Positions 35,848 to 44,557 of a stretch of DNA of 64,000 bases are shown one piece after another. Position 1 is the first letter of the stretch. The number at the start of each line of letters is the position of its first letter. Source of the stretch: Paenibacillus ferrarius (lineage in GTDB: Bacteria > Bacillota > Bacilli > Paenibacillales > NBRC-103111); NCBI RefSeq assembly GCF_002027705.1, contig NZ_MBTG01000029.1:22415-86414 (forward strand). The letters are read 5' to 3'. The notes beneath the pieces are model-generated. The model saw only the letters and a program-made list of their open reading frames with translations, was not told where the DNA came from and did not search any database. The position numbers and the translations under genes are program-made.

Positions 35848-36618
35848 GTGTCAACCCATCCTTGGCATAAAAAACCGAAGAGCTATGTCATCATTTCCTT
35901 GGTTGGCATGCTAATGATAGCCGCGATCTTCTCTTTAGATATAAAAGGAATTTATAATACTATTATTGCTCTAGTTACAGCAGTAGGGATTGATTTGATT
36001 TGCTCTCGTTTGGGCAAAAGAAAAAAATGGCTTCCGGATGGTGCAGTGATCACTGGGCTTATTATTGCCTTAATTTTAAGCACAGCAACCTCCTGGTATA
36101 TTGTGGCTATTACTGCAATTATGGCTATTGTATCTAAGCATCTTCTCGTGTATAAAAAAAAGCCGGTGTTTAATCCAGCGGCCTTCGGCCTACTTTTATC
36201 TATTCTTTTTTTCCAAACTGGACAGAGCTGGTGGGGCGCTTTTGGAGATCTTCCAGTGTGGACAATTGGATTCCTTTTACTGGGGGGTTACGCCGTTACC
36301 AATCGCGTGAACAAATTTCCACAAGTGTTTGCATTTCTTAGTGTGTATTTTTTGTTATTGTTTCTAATGGGGTTCGTGCATGTCGGAGAAGCTGCCGATG
36401 CATTTCGACCTCCTTTTATAAATGCTTCACTATTCTTTGCCCTATTTATGTTGACAGATCCACCAACTTCGCCAGTCTCCAATAAGGATCAAGTGATTTT
36501 TGGTTTGCTGAGTGCTATAGTAGGTGTTGTTATTTATGGTTTTTTTGGTGGATTGATGTATTTATTTATCGGACTGCTCATTAGCAATGCCTATCACGTG
36601 GTTAGATCGAGGACATAA
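35848..36618 (+). CDS. RnfD/NqrB-like membrane protein
   Basis: 256 residues with about eight to nine helices. It has the family look: LPDGAVITGLIIALIL early, FNPAAFGLLLS in the middle and LTDPPTSPVSNKDQVIFGLL late. RnfD and NqrB are flavin-carrying membrane subunits of electron pumps. No other Rnf or Nqr subunits are here, so it probably works as a stand-alone electron conduit with the FMN and haem proteins. GTG start directly after apbE, behind GGAGGG. Confidence 0.78.
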   Translation: MSTHPWHKKPKSYVIISLVGMLMIAAIFSLDIKGIYNTIIALVTAVGIDLICSRLGKRKKWLPDGAVITGLIIALILSTATSWYIVAITAIMAIVSKHLLVYKKKPVFNPAAFGLLLSILFFQTGQSWWGAFGDLPVWTIGFLLLGGYAVTNRVNKFPQVFAFLSVYFLLLFLMGFVHVGEAADAFRPPFINASLFFALFMLTDPPTSPVSNKDQVIFGLLSAIVGVVIYGFFGGLMYLFIGLLISNAYHVVRSRT

Positions 36619-36718
36619 GCGCGCTCTTTCCACTCAGGAATAATCTATGATCCTGATCAAGCGATAGCCCATAAGGTGAGGGAGGTACTCTTGCATCGCA
36701 TGTGGTGAGTAATATACT

Positions 36719-36791
36719 TGACAAGAACTTTAACTCATTAAGAGCCGCGTAATCGCGTTTTTTTGTTTTATGGGATCAGGTCGGAGACTTT
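36719..36791. repeat. TGACAAGAAC inverted-repeat element, copy 2
   Basis: Starts TTGACAAGAACTTTAACTC, has a central GCCGCG / CGCG hairpin followed by TTTTTTTG and GGGATCAGG. The right end is degenerate. Confidence 0.55.
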
Positions 36792-36874
36792 TTTGTAGGC
36801 CAGTGGATCAAGTGCCTTTTCTCAACTAAAGGGCAGCAATTCTGAATGGATTAATTTTATGGGAGGTGTAATTT

Positions 36875-37540
36875 TTGTTAAAGAAAAAAGTCTACTTTAG
36901 GACTCTCCTATTTTCAATCGTTTTCTTTACTTTTCTCTTTTTGCCCGCAGGATCACTCAACTTTTGGGAGGCATGGATTTATTTTGTGATCTTTTTAGGT
37001 TCAACGTTCTTTATCAATGGTTATTTTTTGAAGAGGGATCCTGAACTAATAGAGAGAAGAACTAATGCTAAAGAAAAAGAAAAGGAACAAAAAATTTTCC
37101 AAACCATTTCTGGTATCACTTTTTTTGTCGGATTGTTAGTACTTCCTGGTATAGACTTTCGATTTGGTTGGTCAAGTTTTCCTTTATTTATTGTATTTGT
37201 TGCAGATGTCATCATCTTACTTGGCTTTTCGATTGTTTTCTTAGTTTTTAAAGAGAATTCTTATACGTCTGCCATAATTGAAGTGACCGAGAACCAGAAA
37301 GTTATATCAACAGGTCCTTACGCGTTGGTTCGGCATCCAATGTATACAGGTGCTATATTTATTATACTTTTCACTCCTTTAGCATTAGGTTCAATTTGGG
37401 CATTGATTCCCTCGATTTCTATAATCATTTTTATCGTTCTAAGGCTGTTAAATGAAGAAAAAGTATTGTTAAAAGAGTTGAAAGGATATGAGGATTATTG
37501 TAAGAAAACACGGTATCATTTAATTCCCCTTATTTGGTAA
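36875..37540 (+). CDS. Isoprenylcysteine-methyltransferase-like membrane protein
   Basis: 221 residues with about five to six helices. The C-terminal GPYALVRHPMYTGA and the later LNEEKVLLKEL...YEDYCKKTRY segment are the hallmark of the ICMT/PEMT-like membrane methyltransferases. Bacterial members methylate unknown, probably lipid-like, substrates. TTG start behind GGGAGGTG. Monocistronic; a terminator follows. Confidence 0.8.
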   Translation: MLKKKVYFRTLLFSIVFFTFLFLPAGSLNFWEAWIYFVIFLGSTFFINGYFLKRDPELIERRTNAKEKEKEQKIFQTISGITFFVGLLVLPGIDFRFGWSSFPLFIVFVADVIILLGFSIVFLVFKENSYTSAIIEVTENQKVISTGPYALVRHPMYTGAIFIILFTPLALGSIWALIPSISIIIFIVLRLLNEEKVLLKELKGYEDYCKKTRYHLIPLIW

Positions 37541-37625
37541 GGCTTCAAGCCAAATTAAATAGCCCATGTAGAAAAGAAGTCGAAAATTTATTGTGGAACT
37601 CAAAGTTTCCGTTCAAAGAGTATTG

Positions 37626-37660
37626 ACCCTATAGTTGCTATAGGGTTTATATTTATTTTT
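37626..37660 (+). terminator. Terminator after the ICMT-like gene
   Basis: Perfect 8-bp stem CCCTATAG / CTATAGGG with a 3-base loop, then a T-rich tail. Confidence 0.85.
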
Positions 37661-37692
37661 ATCCACAAAATCGATTAGGAGGATAAAATAAA

Positions 37693-38010
37693 ATGAATGT
37701 GATTCTGGGAACGAGACCGTTAGGAGTGGCGGTGATGAGGGAGTTACTCAGTCGAGGAGAGTCGGTTAGACTGGTGAGTATGAGCGGGAAAGCGACAGTC
37801 CCCTCAGGGGTAAGGGTAGAGAAAGCAGACCTTATGGACAAGGATCAGTCGAAGGCCAATATGAAGCAAGCAAAGGTTGTCTTTCAATATGCGCAGGTCA
37901 GAGGGAACATGCATGAAAGTTTACCTTACACCGCCACTACTAAGCGATTCGGTTTGGTGGCTACTTCCTTAGAGAGCGCTTTGGCCAAAACATTGGATGC
38001 ACAGAAGTGA
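37693..38010 (+). pseudogene. NAD-dependent epimerase with a large internal deletion
   Basis: 105 codons behind GGAGGA. The first part (about 1-67) is the start of an atypical epimerase: ILGTRPLGVAVMRELLSRG, the dinucleotide fold, up to AKVVFQYAQ. The last part (YTATTKRFGLVATSLESALAKTL, about 78-103) looks like the usual C-terminal helix of a protein near 300 residues. About 200 residues between them, with the catalytic Tyr-Lys, are missing, yet the frame is kept. It is likely non-functional. Confidence 0.65.
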
Positions 38011-38030
38011 GAAAGGAGAGTGGGATTACC

Positions 38031-38669
38031 ATGGGGAACAAAATCATTCGGGCACTCGTTTTCATTTTTGCATTTGCAATAGTAGGTTATGCCATTGTTC
38101 AGTATGGAGTATTGAGTGCTCGTAATGCTGGACTCGTTTCTTTTAAATTGCAAAAGCCGGACTTTCATCTAACACCTTGGGTGTATGTGCTGTATGTTCA
38201 TATAGTAACTGCAATGTTGGCCCTTGCCATTGGGCCATTTCAGATTTTTTTGAAGCAATCACATGCTAGGAGACGTAGGCACAGACTGATAGGATATGTT
38301 TATATTATCTCTGTTTCTGTGAGTGGGATTGTCAGCCTATATTTATCGTTTTTTGCGACAGGCGGTTGGATCGCAGGACTTGGATTCTTCGGATTAGATA
38401 TACTTTGGGTAGCAGCCACTTGGATTGCCTTACGCAAAATTATTGTCAAAAATGTTCAGGCTCATAAAGCATGGATGCTTCGCAGCTATGCGCTTACTTT
38501 CGCAGCGGTTATGCTCCGAATTTGGTTGGGTCCGCTTGTATTGATTTTGGGTGATTTCGAGGCGGGGTATCGTGTTGTAGCTTGGCTTTGCTGGATTCCT
38601 AACTTGATTGTTATCGAAGCAGTGATTCGTACGAGAATATATAAGATGGTTGTGGGTGCAAAGCTCTAA
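38031..38669 (+). CDS. DUF2306-type membrane protein
   Basis: 212 residues with six to seven helices. The pattern YVHIVTAMLALAIGPFQIF, the RRRRHRLIGYVY loop and the late AHKAWMLRSYALTFAAVMLR place it in the DUF2306 family of unknown function. Conserved histidines could bind haem. Start ATG 38031 behind AAAGGAGAG. It lies between two genes that carry internal deletions. Confidence 0.7.
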   Translation: MGNKIIRALVFIFAFAIVGYAIVQYGVLSARNAGLVSFKLQKPDFHLTPWVYVLYVHIVTAMLALAIGPFQIFLKQSHARRRRHRLIGYVYIISVSVSGIVSLYLSFFATGGWIAGLGFFGLDILWVAATWIALRKIIVKNVQAHKAWMLRSYALTFAAVMLRIWLGPLVLILGDFEAGYRVVAWLCWIPNLIVIEAVIRTRIYKMVVGAKL

Positions 38670-38703
38670 TTCATGATAACGTAATCGATAATGAAGTCAT
38701 AGG

Positions 38704-39102
38704 ATGGAGCAACTTACTTTGGAAACCAAATTGGATTTAATTAAATGGAGGCAATATGAATCAGCAATCATTTTACTAACCGAGCGGGGTTTAAAGATAT
38801 ACCATACAACGATCATGAGATGGGTTCATGAGCTTGGACCCGAAATAGATAAACGAATCCGCAGCTATTTGAAACCCTCAAACGATTCGTGGCGTATGGA
38901 CGAAACCTATATCAAAGTCAAAGGTCAGGATCAAACGTTAAAGGGAATTGAGGCTTTACATATGATAAGGAAAGGGCAGGCCGAAAATAATTCGTCTGTC
39001 CTCTCTGATGTTGAATGGCTCAATAAAATATTTGGTATTGTGGCATAGTTAATTACAATTTAATGGGTAATTGCTATCTCTATTAATTCTTGCACCACAA
39101 CC
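38704..39102 (+). mobile_element. IS6-family relic with internally deleted transposase
   Basis: The coding part, 38704-39048 (114 codons), keeps the N-terminal region of an IS6/IS240-type transposase up to NDSWRMDETYIKVKGQ, which holds the first catalytic Asp. It then jumps to the C-terminal LKGIEALHMIRKGQ...IFGIVA. The middle, with the other two catalytic acids, is missing while the frame stays open. TTCTTGCACCACAACC (39087-39102) resembles an IS6 terminal repeat. The left end was not found. The element cannot move by itself. Confidence 0.7.
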
Positions 39103-39146
39103 GTACAATGTTTAGCAATCAAATAACTGAATTCCGCACAATTTAA

Positions 39147-39644
39147 GCTGAGATAGAGAAATGGTTACTAGATAGTGAAGTAGATTGTGGTTTTGTTAAT
39201 AATAAAACTACTGCTTTACGTTCATTTGATATTGTCCAGTTAAAAACTGAGCCACTTTTATGTGTAGTATCAGACAAATCACCTTTGCATAGTAAAAAAC
39301 ATATATCTGTTGAGGATATTGAAAATGCTCCTTTCATCATGCCAACTTATCAATGTTTTGACGATTTACAGCTATTTTTTAAAGAGAATAATATCCATCC
39401 AAATATTCGATTCGAAAATATGAACGAAAATTCTATTTTCTCTATGGTTAAGCATAATTTAGGTATTAGCATTATACCGGAAATGATTATCCCTAAAGGA
39501 TTGGAATCCATAAAGGTCATACCACTTGAATTAGAACAAACTAGAACCATAGGTTTAGCCATCAGAACGCCTATTTCACCTGCAGTTAAAAAATTCACTG
39601 AGATTGCTGAGAATTGGTGTCGGTTTGACAAGAACATTGTCTGA
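39147..39644 (+). pseudogene. LysR-type regulator lacking its DNA-binding half
   Basis: The frame opens without a start codon at 39147 (AEIEKWLLDSEVDCGFV) and covers the effector-binding domain of a LysR regulator (about 165 residues), including LGISIIPEMIIP. The N-terminal helix-turn-helix is absent; the IS6 relic lies where it should be. The last codons (DKNIV and the stop) come from the start of the inverted-repeat element at 39618-39723, so the C-terminus too has been altered. Confidence 0.7.
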
Positions 39645-39723
39645 ATGAAGTCTGCGAAATCCGCGGGCTTTTTTTGTTATCGGATCAAGTTCTTATCATT
39701 TTTTATTCTGTAGTCTTCCGACA
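39618..39723. repeat. TGACAAGAAC inverted-repeat element, copy 3
   Basis: Outer TGTCGG / CCGACA. The inner core 39626-39698 (73 bp) runs from TGACAAGAACATTGTC to GATCAAGTTCTTATCA, with a hairpin TGCGAAATCCGCGG and TTTTTTTG in the middle. Confidence 0.75.
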
Positions 39724-39751
39724 ACTAAATCATGGAAATATGCTTATGTTT

Positions 39752-39849
39752 TGTCGGGTGACAAGAACATTACCTCATTATATGCAGCGAAAATCGCGGC
39801 TTTTTTCTTTAATGGGATAAAGTTCTAGTCAAAACCAAATGACAGGAAC
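39752..39849. repeat. TGACAAGAAC inverted-repeat element, copy 4 plus a half copy
   Basis: TGTCGGG, then a core 39759-39831 (again 73 bp) from TGACAAGAACAT to AAGTTCTAGTCA. The central hairpin is GCAGCGAAAATCGCGGC with TTTTTT after it. A further left end, TGACAGGAAC, starts at 39840. Confidence 0.72.
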
Positions 39850-39923
39850 TTTATCTCATTCCCAACGGAAGGCCGGGAGGAATATTTTCCAAATGATTAA
39901 GCGAACGGGCAGAGTTTACGCTA

Positions 39924-40405
39924 ATGAAGGAATTGAATGAGGTCATCCCGAATAATGAATTATCCCTTGAGGATGTAGGTTTGTTTGTGAAAAGTGACTA
40001 TTTATTAAAGCTCCTGCATGAGAAGGAATTGAATACTGACCGTCCATTTGATGGGTGTATCGAAGCAGAAATAAAGTTACTGGAGCAAGAAATGGGAATC
40101 AAGTTACCCGAGTCTTATCGCCAATACTTACTTGCTGTCGGCCATTATTCAGGAAGATTATTTCAAGGTTCAGATACTAGTTTCTCACATCTAAAGGAAT
40201 TTCAGGATGAGGCAAAAGAATTAATACGAGAAAATAATAACCCGGTAGTGTTGCCCGATAGCACTTTTACATTCTCAATTCATCAGGGTTATGAAATTAG
40301 ATTTTTTCAAATTAAATGAAGGGGATAATAAAGCTCTATGATACATTTGAAGAGTTTCTCTTAGATTCAATTTATCAGCATACAACCATAAGATGGCTGG
40401 ATTAA
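39924..40405 (+). pseudogene. SMI1/KNR4-family protein with frameshifted C-terminus
   Basis: 131 intact codons carry the SMI1/KNR4 signature LLEQEMGIKLPESYRQYLLAVGH. The frame then ends at FFQIK (40319). Reading on in other frames restores family-like sequence: FFKLNEGDNKAL, then YDTFEEFLLDSIYQHTTIRW to a stop at 40405. Two indels and a small deletion thus break the C-terminus. SMI1/KNR4 proteins often serve as immunity proteins to contact-dependent toxins. No toxin gene is next to it. Confidence 0.6.
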
Positions 40406-40434
40406 TCTAAGGAGAAAGATGGCTCTGAAAATAC

Positions 40435-40468
40435 GAAGGCAGCCGGTCAGACTGATCGGCTACCTTCT
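40435..40468. repeat. GGCAGCC-type hairpin repeat (stem only)
   Basis: GAAGGCAGCCG / CGGCTACCTTC around an 11-base loop. The flanking AACTAACG motifs are missing. No gene is visible between 40406 and 40624. Confidence 0.5.
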
Positions 40469-40624
40469 CCACGTCTTTAATAAATGCATTACAGAAAAAT
40501 TAGGTGAGAGCCGATAATTAATATAAGGGTATGAGCAATTTCACCTCATTCTTCCTAATTCTAGCCTAATGTTCATGGAATATCGAAGGGCATTCTATCG
40601 TGGGAATGACGACATCGAAAGGGA

Positions 40625-41437
40625 GTGGAGCAGGGATTGAAAGCGTTTTTAGTCGTTTTAATATCCGTATTCGGGTTAATTGCCGCCGTCTTCATCGCCG
40701 TTCTTTGGGACTATATCTACTATCCGATTATCGGGTTTAAGGCTGAACACGCAGCAGTGGTCTACATGAAATCAGAAGATTTCGTCATCGAGAACGTAGC
40801 CTATTCAAAACAGTTCGGAGAAGACAAGGGAAAATATCTCGTAACGGCGCACCCGGCGACTAGACCTCAACTCAAGTTTTATGTATCTGTGTCTCAAGGC
40901 TTTAAAGTGGACGAACCTAGCTTTAAGGAATCGAAATGGCGATATGACACGATCAAGGAGTACGCTCCTTTAATTTCTCAATTGAGTTCAGGCTTCGATT
41001 GTTATGCAGTCAATATAAACATACCGAATGAGTTACTTGAAAAGTACTCTGCCGAGACCCAATACAAGGACATTCGGAAGCTACATGAGCATGCTACTGA
41101 AGAATATCTGTTTATGGGAATGGCAGTTGATCTTGATTTTACTGAGCAAGGAGCTCTTGAGTATGGCTATCTCGTAACTGAGTTTATGAAGCAGAGAGCT
41201 CTAAAGGATGCTTCAATGGAGATTATCTTTTATCCGAAGAGCTTCATCGAAAGTCTAGGTAATGACATTAGGAAGAATGATGTTTTTATCATGCGAAGCG
41301 ATAACATGCATAGCAAGTTCTATCGTGAAGCCTTACCTTTTAAAATCCAATTTGATACCCGAACAGGCAAAACAAAAACTACGCTGGATATGATCAAGTC
41401 TCCCGAGGATATGAAGCCGTTTTTGACGAAGAAATGA
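40625..41437 (+). CDS. Membrane-anchored protein of unknown function
   Basis: 270 residues. One N-terminal membrane helix (about 7-29) and a soluble part of about 240 residues rich in charged and aromatic residues. No cysteine pairs or catalytic motifs stand out, and I do not recognise the family. GTG start behind GAAAGGGA. Orientation in the membrane is not clear. It is a lone gene in the accessory stretch. Confidence 0.6.
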   Translation: MEQGLKAFLVVLISVFGLIAAVFIAVLWDYIYYPIIGFKAEHAAVVYMKSEDFVIENVAYSKQFGEDKGKYLVTAHPATRPQLKFYVSVSQGFKVDEPSFKESKWRYDTIKEYAPLISQLSSGFDCYAVNINIPNELLEKYSAETQYKDIRKLHEHATEEYLFMGMAVDLDFTEQGALEYGYLVTEFMKQRALKDASMEIIFYPKSFIESLGNDIRKNDVFIMRSDNMHSKFYREALPFKIQFDTRTGKTKTTLDMIKSPEDMKPFLTKK

Positions 41438-41503
41438 GTCCAAACAGAGACTTATTCAAATCCAAAGAGAAAATAAAAAGTAGACTAACACAAAGTGCTG
41501 TAC

Positions 41504-41572
41504 TAGCGGGGAACTTTAGTTCAATAGCGGTTGCTTCGGCAGCCGCTTTTTGTTGCTCCGCTAACTGGAGTG
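41504..41572. repeat. GGCAGCC-type hairpin repeat, terminator-like
   Basis: GAACTTTAGTTCAATAG, a stem AGCGGTTGC / GGCAGCCGCT (41525-41547), TTTTTG and CCGCTAACTGG. It lies just after the 270-residue gene and may serve as its terminator. It is nearly the same as the copy at 47478. Confidence 0.65.
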
Positions 41573-41689
41573 CGATGAACCTTATTACAGAAAAAGGGAA
41601 TCTCGTTTTCCTGACGAATAAAATACTTGGATGTTAGCTAGGTATTTATTTTGTAATTTATTTAATTATTTATCATAGGAGGAAGTATT

Positions 41690-43300
41690 GTGGTTCAGGT
41701 TAATAAAATAACTGCAAAATTTTTTATTGTTTCTTTGTTCGTTATTATTTTTGAAAGTTACTTTCTAACAGATATAACTTATGCAGAAACAGAAAAAAGA
41801 GATATTCGCCAAATATCCTCGGGCTATTGTTATAATCTAGCGTTACTTACGGATGGAACGGTTTGGGCTTGGGGTGATAATACATTTGGTCAGTTAGCAG
41901 ATGGCACAACAGGTGACGGTGAATTTTCAAAAAACTATCGAGCAAAACCACAGAGGATATCAGAATTAACAGATGTCAATTCTATCTCGGCAGGGACTGA
42001 TTTTGCAATTGTTGTAAAAAGAGATGGAACCGTTTGGTCATGGGGACATGGTCATACAGGACAATTGGGCAATCAAGAAAACATGGAATTATCTCCAATA
42101 GACCTACAAGAAAGATGGTTAAAATATGATGAAACCAAACCGGTACAAGTAAAAAATGTAAAAGATGTTGTCGCTGTTTCCGCAGGAGCATCTCATGTTC
42201 TCGCCTTGAAAAAGGATGGAACAGTATGGGCATGGGGGAGTAATATGGTTGGACAGATTGGAAGTGGGGTTTCTCGTACAATCCATTCGACCGCAGTTCA
42301 GGTAAGTGGTCTAAGTGATGTCATTCAAGTTGCAGCCGGTATAAATCACAGCTTAGCACTTAAAAAAGATGGAACAGTTTGGGCATGGGGGCTGAATGAA
42401 GATGGTTCCCTTGGGACAGGTGTATTAGATAAAGGAAGTTATATTCCTGTACAAGTTAAAATAACGAGCACTGTTAAAGAAATCATGACTCTTGGAAGAG
42501 GTTCGAGCGCTGCTATAACAGAGGATGGCTCTGTATTTCAGTGGGGGCCTGATATCTTTAAATTGAATGGTCAGAATCAATCCTTTATTCATTCTATTCC
42601 GGAACTAGTACCCAGGCTTTCCGACGTAAAGACGATACTCCTTTCCTCTCAGATGAATTATGCGGATCATTCTATGATCATTTTGAAGAAAGATGGATCC
42701 ATTTGGGGGCTTGGTAAGAATAATCTGGGTCAAATCGGCAATGGTAGTTACAAAGATGTGTCGGAATTAACCCTTAATTCTAATATAAATTCGATAATTC
42801 AAATCAGTGGAAACCGTTATTATTATGACGGTACACAAACAGTTGCGTTAGATAATAATGGTAACGCTTGGGCTTGGGGGTTTAATCAGGTGGGGCAAGT
42901 AGGCCCAGGGGGATGGAGTTTTGATGAACCCATAAAAGTGGGCATACCCTCAATTATTAAAGTGAGATTAAATGGGGAAATATTATCTTTTCAGCAATAT
43001 CCAGACATAATTAATGGAACAACAATGGTACCTCTTCGAAAAATATTTGAGTCGCTTGGAGCAACCATCCAATGGGAGAGCACTACACAGACTATTTCAG
43101 CTACAAGAGGAAGTGTAACGGTGAAGCTTTCAGTCAATTCAGAAACGGCATTTATCAACGATGAGAAAGTGCAATTAGATCAAGCTCCATTTATTAAGAA
43201 TGAATTAACGCTAGTACCATTGCGTTTCATCACTGAATCCTTTGGTGGACAGATTATATGGGATGAGAATAACAAACTTATTGATTTGAAGATACATTGA
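41690..43300 (+). CDS. Secreted RCC1-repeat protein with copper-amine-oxidase-type stalk domain
   Basis: 536 residues. Signal peptide about 1-31 (ITYA end). About seven RCC1-type blades follow (about 37-425), each with the DGTVWAWG signature. The C-terminal domain (about 430-536) is the Cu_amine_oxidN1 type: VRLNGEILSFQQYPDIINGT, MVPLRKIFESLGATI and LVPLRFITESFGG. The propeller probably binds a partner; the C-terminal domain is common in Firmicute wall-associated proteins. GTG start behind AGGAGGA. No SLH or LPXTG anchor. Confidence 0.87.
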   Translation: MVQVNKITAKFFIVSLFVIIFESYFLTDITYAETEKRDIRQISSGYCYNLALLTDGTVWAWGDNTFGQLADGTTGDGEFSKNYRAKPQRISELTDVNSISAGTDFAIVVKRDGTVWSWGHGHTGQLGNQENMELSPIDLQERWLKYDETKPVQVKNVKDVVAVSAGASHVLALKKDGTVWAWGSNMVGQIGSGVSRTIHSTAVQVSGLSDVIQVAAGINHSLALKKDGTVWAWGLNEDGSLGTGVLDKGSYIPVQVKITSTVKEIMTLGRGSSAAITEDGSVFQWGPDIFKLNGQNQSFIHSIPELVPRLSDVKTILLSSQMNYADHSMIILKKDGSIWGLGKNNLGQIGNGSYKDVSELTLNSNINSIIQISGNRYYYDGTQTVALDNNGNAWAWGFNQVGQVGPGGWSFDEPIKVGIPSIIKVRLNGEILSFQQYPDIINGTTMVPLRKIFESLGATIQWESTTQTISATRGSVTVKLSVNSETAFINDEKVQLDQAPFIKNELTLVPLRFITESFGGQIIWDENNKLIDLKIH

Positions 43301-43370
43301 TTAGTGGCAAAGGTTATAATTGGCTACTTATTCAACTATCGTGAGAACTTATATTCAATTAACTACAAGA

Positions 43371-43396
43371 TGAGGTTACCGCGATGGTAGCCTCAT
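43371..43396 (+). terminator. Hairpin downstream of the RCC1 gene
   Basis: Perfect 10-bp pairing of TGAGGTTACC and GGTAGCCTCA (with one G-T) and a 5-base loop, preceded by TTCAATTAACTAC. It fits both a terminator and the GGCAGCC repeat group. Confidence 0.55.
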
Positions 43397-43480
43397 TAAG
43401 CTATTGGGCAGAATTCTTCAATGAAGCCTATGGACGTGTGATAATATTCAGGTATCTAAATTGCCTATATGAGGTGCAAA

Positions 43481-43807
43481 TTGAAAAAAACTGTCTTAGT
43501 AAATATCAGTTATTATGTAGAAATTGATGATAGTGAAAATGAACTTTCTCAAAAAATTCAAAGAAAATTATGCGAGAATCGGACTTTAGAGTCTGATGAC
43601 GGGAATGTTTTTCTAAAATGGAACCAATCTTCATTTAAGGTTTTGAATCCTCAAATCATGAATTGTGGTAGATGTTCGAATTGTGGATGTTGGACAACGG
43701 ATATGGAAAAGCATAACGCGATTTTTGGTCTAGATAAAGGAGCAGTACACAATAATATATTGCTTTGTGATGAGTGCCTGCCTCCCGACCACAGATGGGC
43801 TTTTTAA
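43481..43807 (+). CDS. Small cysteine-rich protein of unknown function
   Basis: About 108 residues from TTG 43481, just after GAGGTG; an ATG at 43469 is also in frame but lies on the ribosome site. The N-terminal half is strand-rich. The C-terminal half holds CGRCSNCGCW and CDECLPPDH, a probable zinc site. Family not recognised. Confidence 0.6.
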   Translation: MKKTVLVNISYYVEIDDSENELSQKIQRKLCENRTLESDDGNVFLKWNQSSFKVLNPQIMNCGRCSNCGCWTTDMEKHNAIFGLDKGAVHNNILLCDECLPPDHRWAF

Positions 43808-44056
43808 TTGAACTAACGATGAACGTTAGTTGAGTAAATGTAACAAGAATGAAATCTTATTTTCATATGGCTTTAATGAATCAAGCCTATAATAAAACTG
43901 ACCCCCTTTAGAATATAAATAGTTATGACCTACAGCCCGTTGCTGTGGGTCACTTTTTTTGTTCATTAAAGTAAAGGGTTAGTTCCAATGTGTGTTAAAA
44001 TTAAATTGTTAATGCTGTAACAGGTATGAAGATGAATAATGAGGTAGGTGACCGTA

Positions 44057-44521
44057 GTGTTACTTCTGAACGGCATTACTGGAATTCATGTCGATGCTTT
44101 GCCGGAGGTTGATTCTTTACAATTCAAAAGACTCTGCTACTCATTGGCAAACTATTCTAACGGGAAGATTCTGTCCTTTGAAGAACCACATGCATCGCAA
44201 AATTTCTATAAAATAGAGCTTGGTTTACATAACGAAAGCATTTTCATTTTGTTAAACTGTTTATATCCCTTCCTAGCGTTCGCTTCTTCAGTACAATACT
44301 TCAAGATTGAATTCATTGATCACTCACTCTCTAATATTGTCAGCGGTTTTAATGAAGGATTTAGAGTACTGTCTGCTATAGAAACAAATCAACAATTTGA
44401 ACTTGATGAAAGAACTCATAACTTATTAACTGAAAATAACCTAAACGAAGCGGAAATAAACGAGATTCTTTATTGGAAGCCTAAAACCGTCGGAGATGTC
44501 ATTTTTAATTTTTGGGACTAA
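44057..44521 (+). CDS. Hypothetical protein
   Basis: About 154 residues from GTG 44057 (nine bases after GAGGTAG); an in-frame GTG at 44048 is too near the ribosome site. Soluble, mixed alpha/beta, with no motif I know. The sequence ends in KTVGDVIFNFWD, typical of a complete protein. Function unknown. Confidence 0.55.
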   Translation: MLLLNGITGIHVDALPEVDSLQFKRLCYSLANYSNGKILSFEEPHASQNFYKIELGLHNESIFILLNCLYPFLAFASSVQYFKIEFIDHSLSNIVSGFNEGFRVLSAIETNQQFELDERTHNLLTENNLNEAEINEILYWKPKTVGDVIFNFWD

Positions 44522-44557
44522 AAGATAAGTAAGTTATTCCGCTCCCAAAAACATTAC

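Noticed and set aside
39087..39102. Complete IS6 element with two ends
   Set aside because: Only a right-end-like sequence was found; no matching left end near 38670-38703.
39618..39849. Possible CRISPR-like array
   Set aside because: The repeated units are inverted-repeat elements with internal hairpins, few in number and without regular spacers; no cas genes nearby.
41434..41637. 67-codon open frame overlapping a hairpin repeat
   Set aside because: It covers the GGCAGCC repeat and has no ribosome site; the composition follows the repeat.
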